Source: Bacteroidales bacterium (GTDB lineage Bacteria; Bacteroidota; Bacteroidia; Bacteroidales; F082). Taken from it: a stretch of DNA of 64,000 nucleotides. Shown piece after piece: positions 61,924 to 64,000 of this stretch. How positions within the stretch are numbered: position 1 is the stretch's first letter; every line of letters begins with the position of its first letter. The position numbers and the translations under genes were made by a program. The notes beneath the pieces were generated by a model. That model saw only the letters and a list, made by a program, of their open reading frames with translations. It made no database searches and was not told the DNA's origin. The stretch is from contig JACFNF010000001.1 of the NCBI GenBank assembly GCA_019454985.1, positions 1-64,000 on the forward strand, given 5' to 3'.

Positions 61924-62067
61924 GTGTTTTTTTGAATTAATCCTCATGTGCCTTTTTTCCGATTCGTCAGAAATCAAAAAAAACAGGGAATAATACTCAG
62001 GCATTCAAATATTGATCATGTAGTAGTTCAGAAAAGGATGTTGAGATAGAAAGCCTTCAGTAAGTTA

Positions 62068-63426
62068 TCAGAAGTCGTTGACTACCGAATAATTCAATTG
62101 AAGTTGGAGTCGGATGAGAGAATCGGTTTGGGGTTGCGTTCCGTTGAGAATCAACCGGTGTGCTTTTGCCGAACCTCCTTGTATAAATAGATACAAACCC
62201 GGATCGTGCTCAAGGCTGTCGTTCAGCAGAAGTTCCTGCACATATTGATTGATTCGGAAACGATAGTTTTTCGACCCTTTTTGATAAGCTCCGCCAAAAT
62301 CAAATCCGCTCAGGGTCTGATCGTCGAGCACTTTATAGCTTCCGTCTTTGTTTTTACGTAACAAGGCCAATTGTGGAGGCAACAGATAGGTGTTTGTGTC
62401 AACTACTGCTGGTGTCAGGATGAGTTTTGCTTCGTTGACGACAATTTTTCCATTGGTATTTTGCCTGATTCTAAACAAATCCGAGAAACTCAGTTTGGCC
62501 TTCACTCCACCCATAGCCTGAAGAAAAAATCGGTTGCGGCTTACTAACGAGTCGGCCTGAAACAATTGGCTTTGCAGGTCGGATGCAGCATCGGCATAAT
62601 CTAAATGTGTATAGGTATTGTAAGCGGCTTCGTTGCTGGTAATAAAAAACTCGTAACGGAGTGAGTCGGCCGTATTGTTTCGATAATAAATCGTCATTTT
62701 GGAGTTTGTTACCGGCAGGTTGAACGACAAGATGGCGCCGCCCTGATTCACCGCTTCGGCAGTCACATAAATTCCTTTGAAATACTCCTGAAAGGCTTTA
62801 TTCGAGCTGAGATTTTCAGGGGTAGCAGCCAGCAGTTTATTTCCAAGTTCGGGTGAGTGATCATTCAGTCGAATCCTGATCATAGCCGGTAGGGTGTCTT
62901 TTTTAACGACCACCCGCGATTTAGGTCGTGGATTGAAAGTATAGGCGGCGTAATCGGTAGCGCCGATATTTTTCGACTGGTTCGAATAATAAGTTTGTGT
63001 AGGGCTCAGGCTGTCGAGCAATTCATACACTTTCAGGGTTTGTGGGCTGAGGGTGTCGCCATAATAACCAGAATAGACGAGTTGAAGAACAAGGGAATCG
63101 AGTTGCGGGTTTTCGCCAAAATTGTGGGTGCTTGTCGAGAGTCTCACCTGGGTGTAAAAACCGGCAATGGTGGTTCCAAAAACAGGGTCTTTCATGCTTC
63201 CGGCAAGATTCGACTCGGTGTGGTCAGTACGTGCCGAGTCGTCGCGCTGGCTATAGGCCACAATACCCACACTATCCGTATAGACAAGGCTGATCAAACC
63301 CTGATTGGGTAAAATATCGGCTCCGATTTGGTTGGGGTGCTTACTGCATGCTGAGGCTATCAGGGACAAAAAAAACAGACTGATGAAAGCATTCCATCGG
63401 TTGCGGCGAAGGGCAATAGTTTTCAA
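62068..63426 (-). CDS. DUF4270-family lipoprotein
   Basis: Bacteroidota lipoprotein of unknown function, 452 aa. The signal peptide ends at lipobox IASAC. The mature part begins KHPNQIGADILPNQGLI and continues with TDSVGIVAYSQRDDSARTD and NLAGSMKDPVFGTTIAGFYT, the usual start of DUF4270 proteins. The rest is beta-rich and ends in RLQLQLNYSVVNDF. It follows the glycogen synthase gene by 24 bp. DUF4270 next to glycogen synthase and glmS is, as I remember it, a recurrent order in this phylum. Confidence 0.88.
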   Translation of the reverse strand: MKTIALRRNRWNAFISLFFLSLIASACSKHPNQIGADILPNQGLISLVYTDSVGIVAYSQRDDSARTDHTESNLAGSMKDPVFGTTIAGFYTQVRLSTSTHNFGENPQLDSLVLQLVYSGYYGDTLSPQTLKVYELLDSLSPTQTYYSNQSKNIGATDYAAYTFNPRPKSRVVVKKDTLPAMIRIRLNDHSPELGNKLLAATPENLSSNKAFQEYFKGIYVTAEAVNQGGAILSFNLPVTNSKMTIYYRNNTADSLRYEFFITSNEAAYNTYTHLDYADAASDLQSQLFQADSLVSRNRFFLQAMGGVKAKLSFSDLFRIRQNTNGKIVVNEAKLILTPAVVDTNTYLLPPQLALLRKNKDGSYKVLDDQTLSGFDFGGAYQKGSKNYRFRINQYVQELLLNDSLEHDPGLYLFIQGGSAKAHRLILNGTQPQTDSLIRLQLQLNYSVVNDF

Positions 63427-63450
63427 ATGGACAAAGTTTGCAGTTAATAC

Positions 63451-64000
63451 TTACTTTTTTCCAAGCAGGCTGTCGAAGAAAGCGTTGTACGGCTCGACAA
63501 TATCTTCGGCACTGGTGTGCACCAAGACAGGTTTCTTTTTTTCCTCGAGATAGGCCAACAGCTCGGGGTTTACTTTTTCGCTGGCCACAATTATAGCATC
63601 GGAATAATCAATGGCAGCTTTGGTGATATTAACGTAGGTTGGCTCTTTATAGTATTTAAGATCTTTGGGGGTAATGCCCGGAAGGCGTAATTTTTTCTCG
63701 AAAGTGCTGCGGAAGGTTTCTTTAAAATCGTCGCCATAAAGCGAATAAACCACTTTTGAATCGGTGAACAAAGGGTTGTCTTTGTAAGCACGTTTGACAT
63801 AAAGAGGCACCAAGGCCGACATCCAGCCTTGGCAATGAACAATATCGGGCCCCCATCCGAGCTTTTTCACCGTTTCCAATACACCCCGTGAGAAGAAGAT
63901 AGAACGGTCATCGTTGTCTTCAAAAAACCTGCCAGATTTGTCCTTTATCGTGAATTTGCGATGGAAAAAGTCTTCATTGTCAATAAAATAAATCTGCATC
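63451..64000 (-). CDS. Glycogen/starch synthase, short form (partial, 5' end outside the window)
   Basis: Only the C-terminal 182-183 residues are present; the gene continues past 64000. IYFIDNEDFFHRKF and WGPDIVHCQGWMSALVPLYV belong to the N-terminal (GT5) Rossmann domain of ADP-glucose-type synthases. In Bacteroidota a ~270-aa version without the second GT domain is common. This one stops after PVLVHTSAEDIVEPYNAFFD, consistent with that short form. An ATG-like codon at the window edge is not the true start. Confidence 0.85.
   Translation of the reverse strand, partial: MQIYFIDNEDFFHRKFTIKDKSGRFFEDNDDRSIFFSRGVLETVKKLGWGPDIVHCQGWMSALVPLYVKRAYKDNPLFTDSKVVYSLYGDDFKETFRSTFEKKLRLPGITPKDLKYYKEPTYVNITKAAIDYSDAIIVASEKVNPELLAYLEEKKKPVLVHTSAEDIVEPYNAFFDSLLGKK

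Noticed and set aside
61856-62067. glmS ribozyme or other riboswitch upstream of glmS
   Set aside because: The leader is short (about 55 nt) and holds only a simple palindrome; no ribozyme core is seen.
1-64000. CRISPR arrays, tRNA or rRNA genes, prophage
   Set aside because: No regularly spaced repeats, cloverleaf-like segments, rRNA signatures or phage structural genes were seen; all long stretches are filled by ordinary genes.

Overview
The window looks like a chromosomal segment of a member of the Bacteroidota. The evidence is a SusC/SusD pair, two secreted proteins with type IX secretion (T9SS) C-terminal sorting domains, a DUF4270 lipoprotein, a short Bacteroidota-type glycogen synthase, few Shine-Dalgarno sites, and repeated -7 boxes of the Bacteroidota form TAnnTTTG just upstream of genes. 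Genus and species cannot be read from it. The gene set (complex I without its NADH module, butyrate kinase, fused isobutyryl-CoA mutase) suits a fermentative or facultatively anaerobic organism, but that is inference.

Layout. 1-10642: an 11-gene complex I operon, nuoABCDHIJKLMN, without nuoE, nuoF or nuoG. 10643-11666: a gene-poor stretch holding an internally deleted insertion sequence with both inverted ends and the two ends of its transposase. 11667-12851 (minus): a GT87-like membrane glycosyltransferase. 13203-22125: SusC, SusD, a secreted PNGase F-like protein with a T9SS tail, and a serine-hydrolase lipoprotein; this is the best candidate for a specialised system, probably acting on glycoproteins. 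22316-30619: IcmF, a GEVED/T9SS surface protein and an S41 processing peptidase. 30626-41402: an orphan histidine kinase, an RND efflux trio and a large multi-PAS hybrid kinase. 41555-43469: an acyltransferase with an apparent -1 frameshift at a slippery heptamer, an SMR transporter and a DUF6146-like lipoprotein.

43492-46574 (minus): rodA and PBP2, overlapping by 4 bp. 46789-48330: an M48 lipoprotein peptidase and elbB. 48352-54667 (minus): a pseudouridine synthase, a secreted NodB-like protein, butyrate kinase, mannose-1-phosphate guanylyltransferase, a SprT-like protein and a small lipoprotein. 54889-56919: MlaE/MlaF-type ABC genes and a CvpA-like gene. 56944-59066 (minus): a two-gene membrane iron-sulfur reductase resembling a split ETF:menaquinone oxidoreductase. 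59362-64000 (minus): a small exported IPFDT-repeat protein, glmS, DUF4270 and the 3' part of a glycogen synthase that runs off the window.

Possible links between genes (inference): IcmF, butyrate kinase and the iron-sulfur pair all touch short-chain acyl-CoA metabolism, and reduced menaquinone or ferredoxin would connect them with complex I. I saw no tRNA, rRNA, CRISPR array or prophage.
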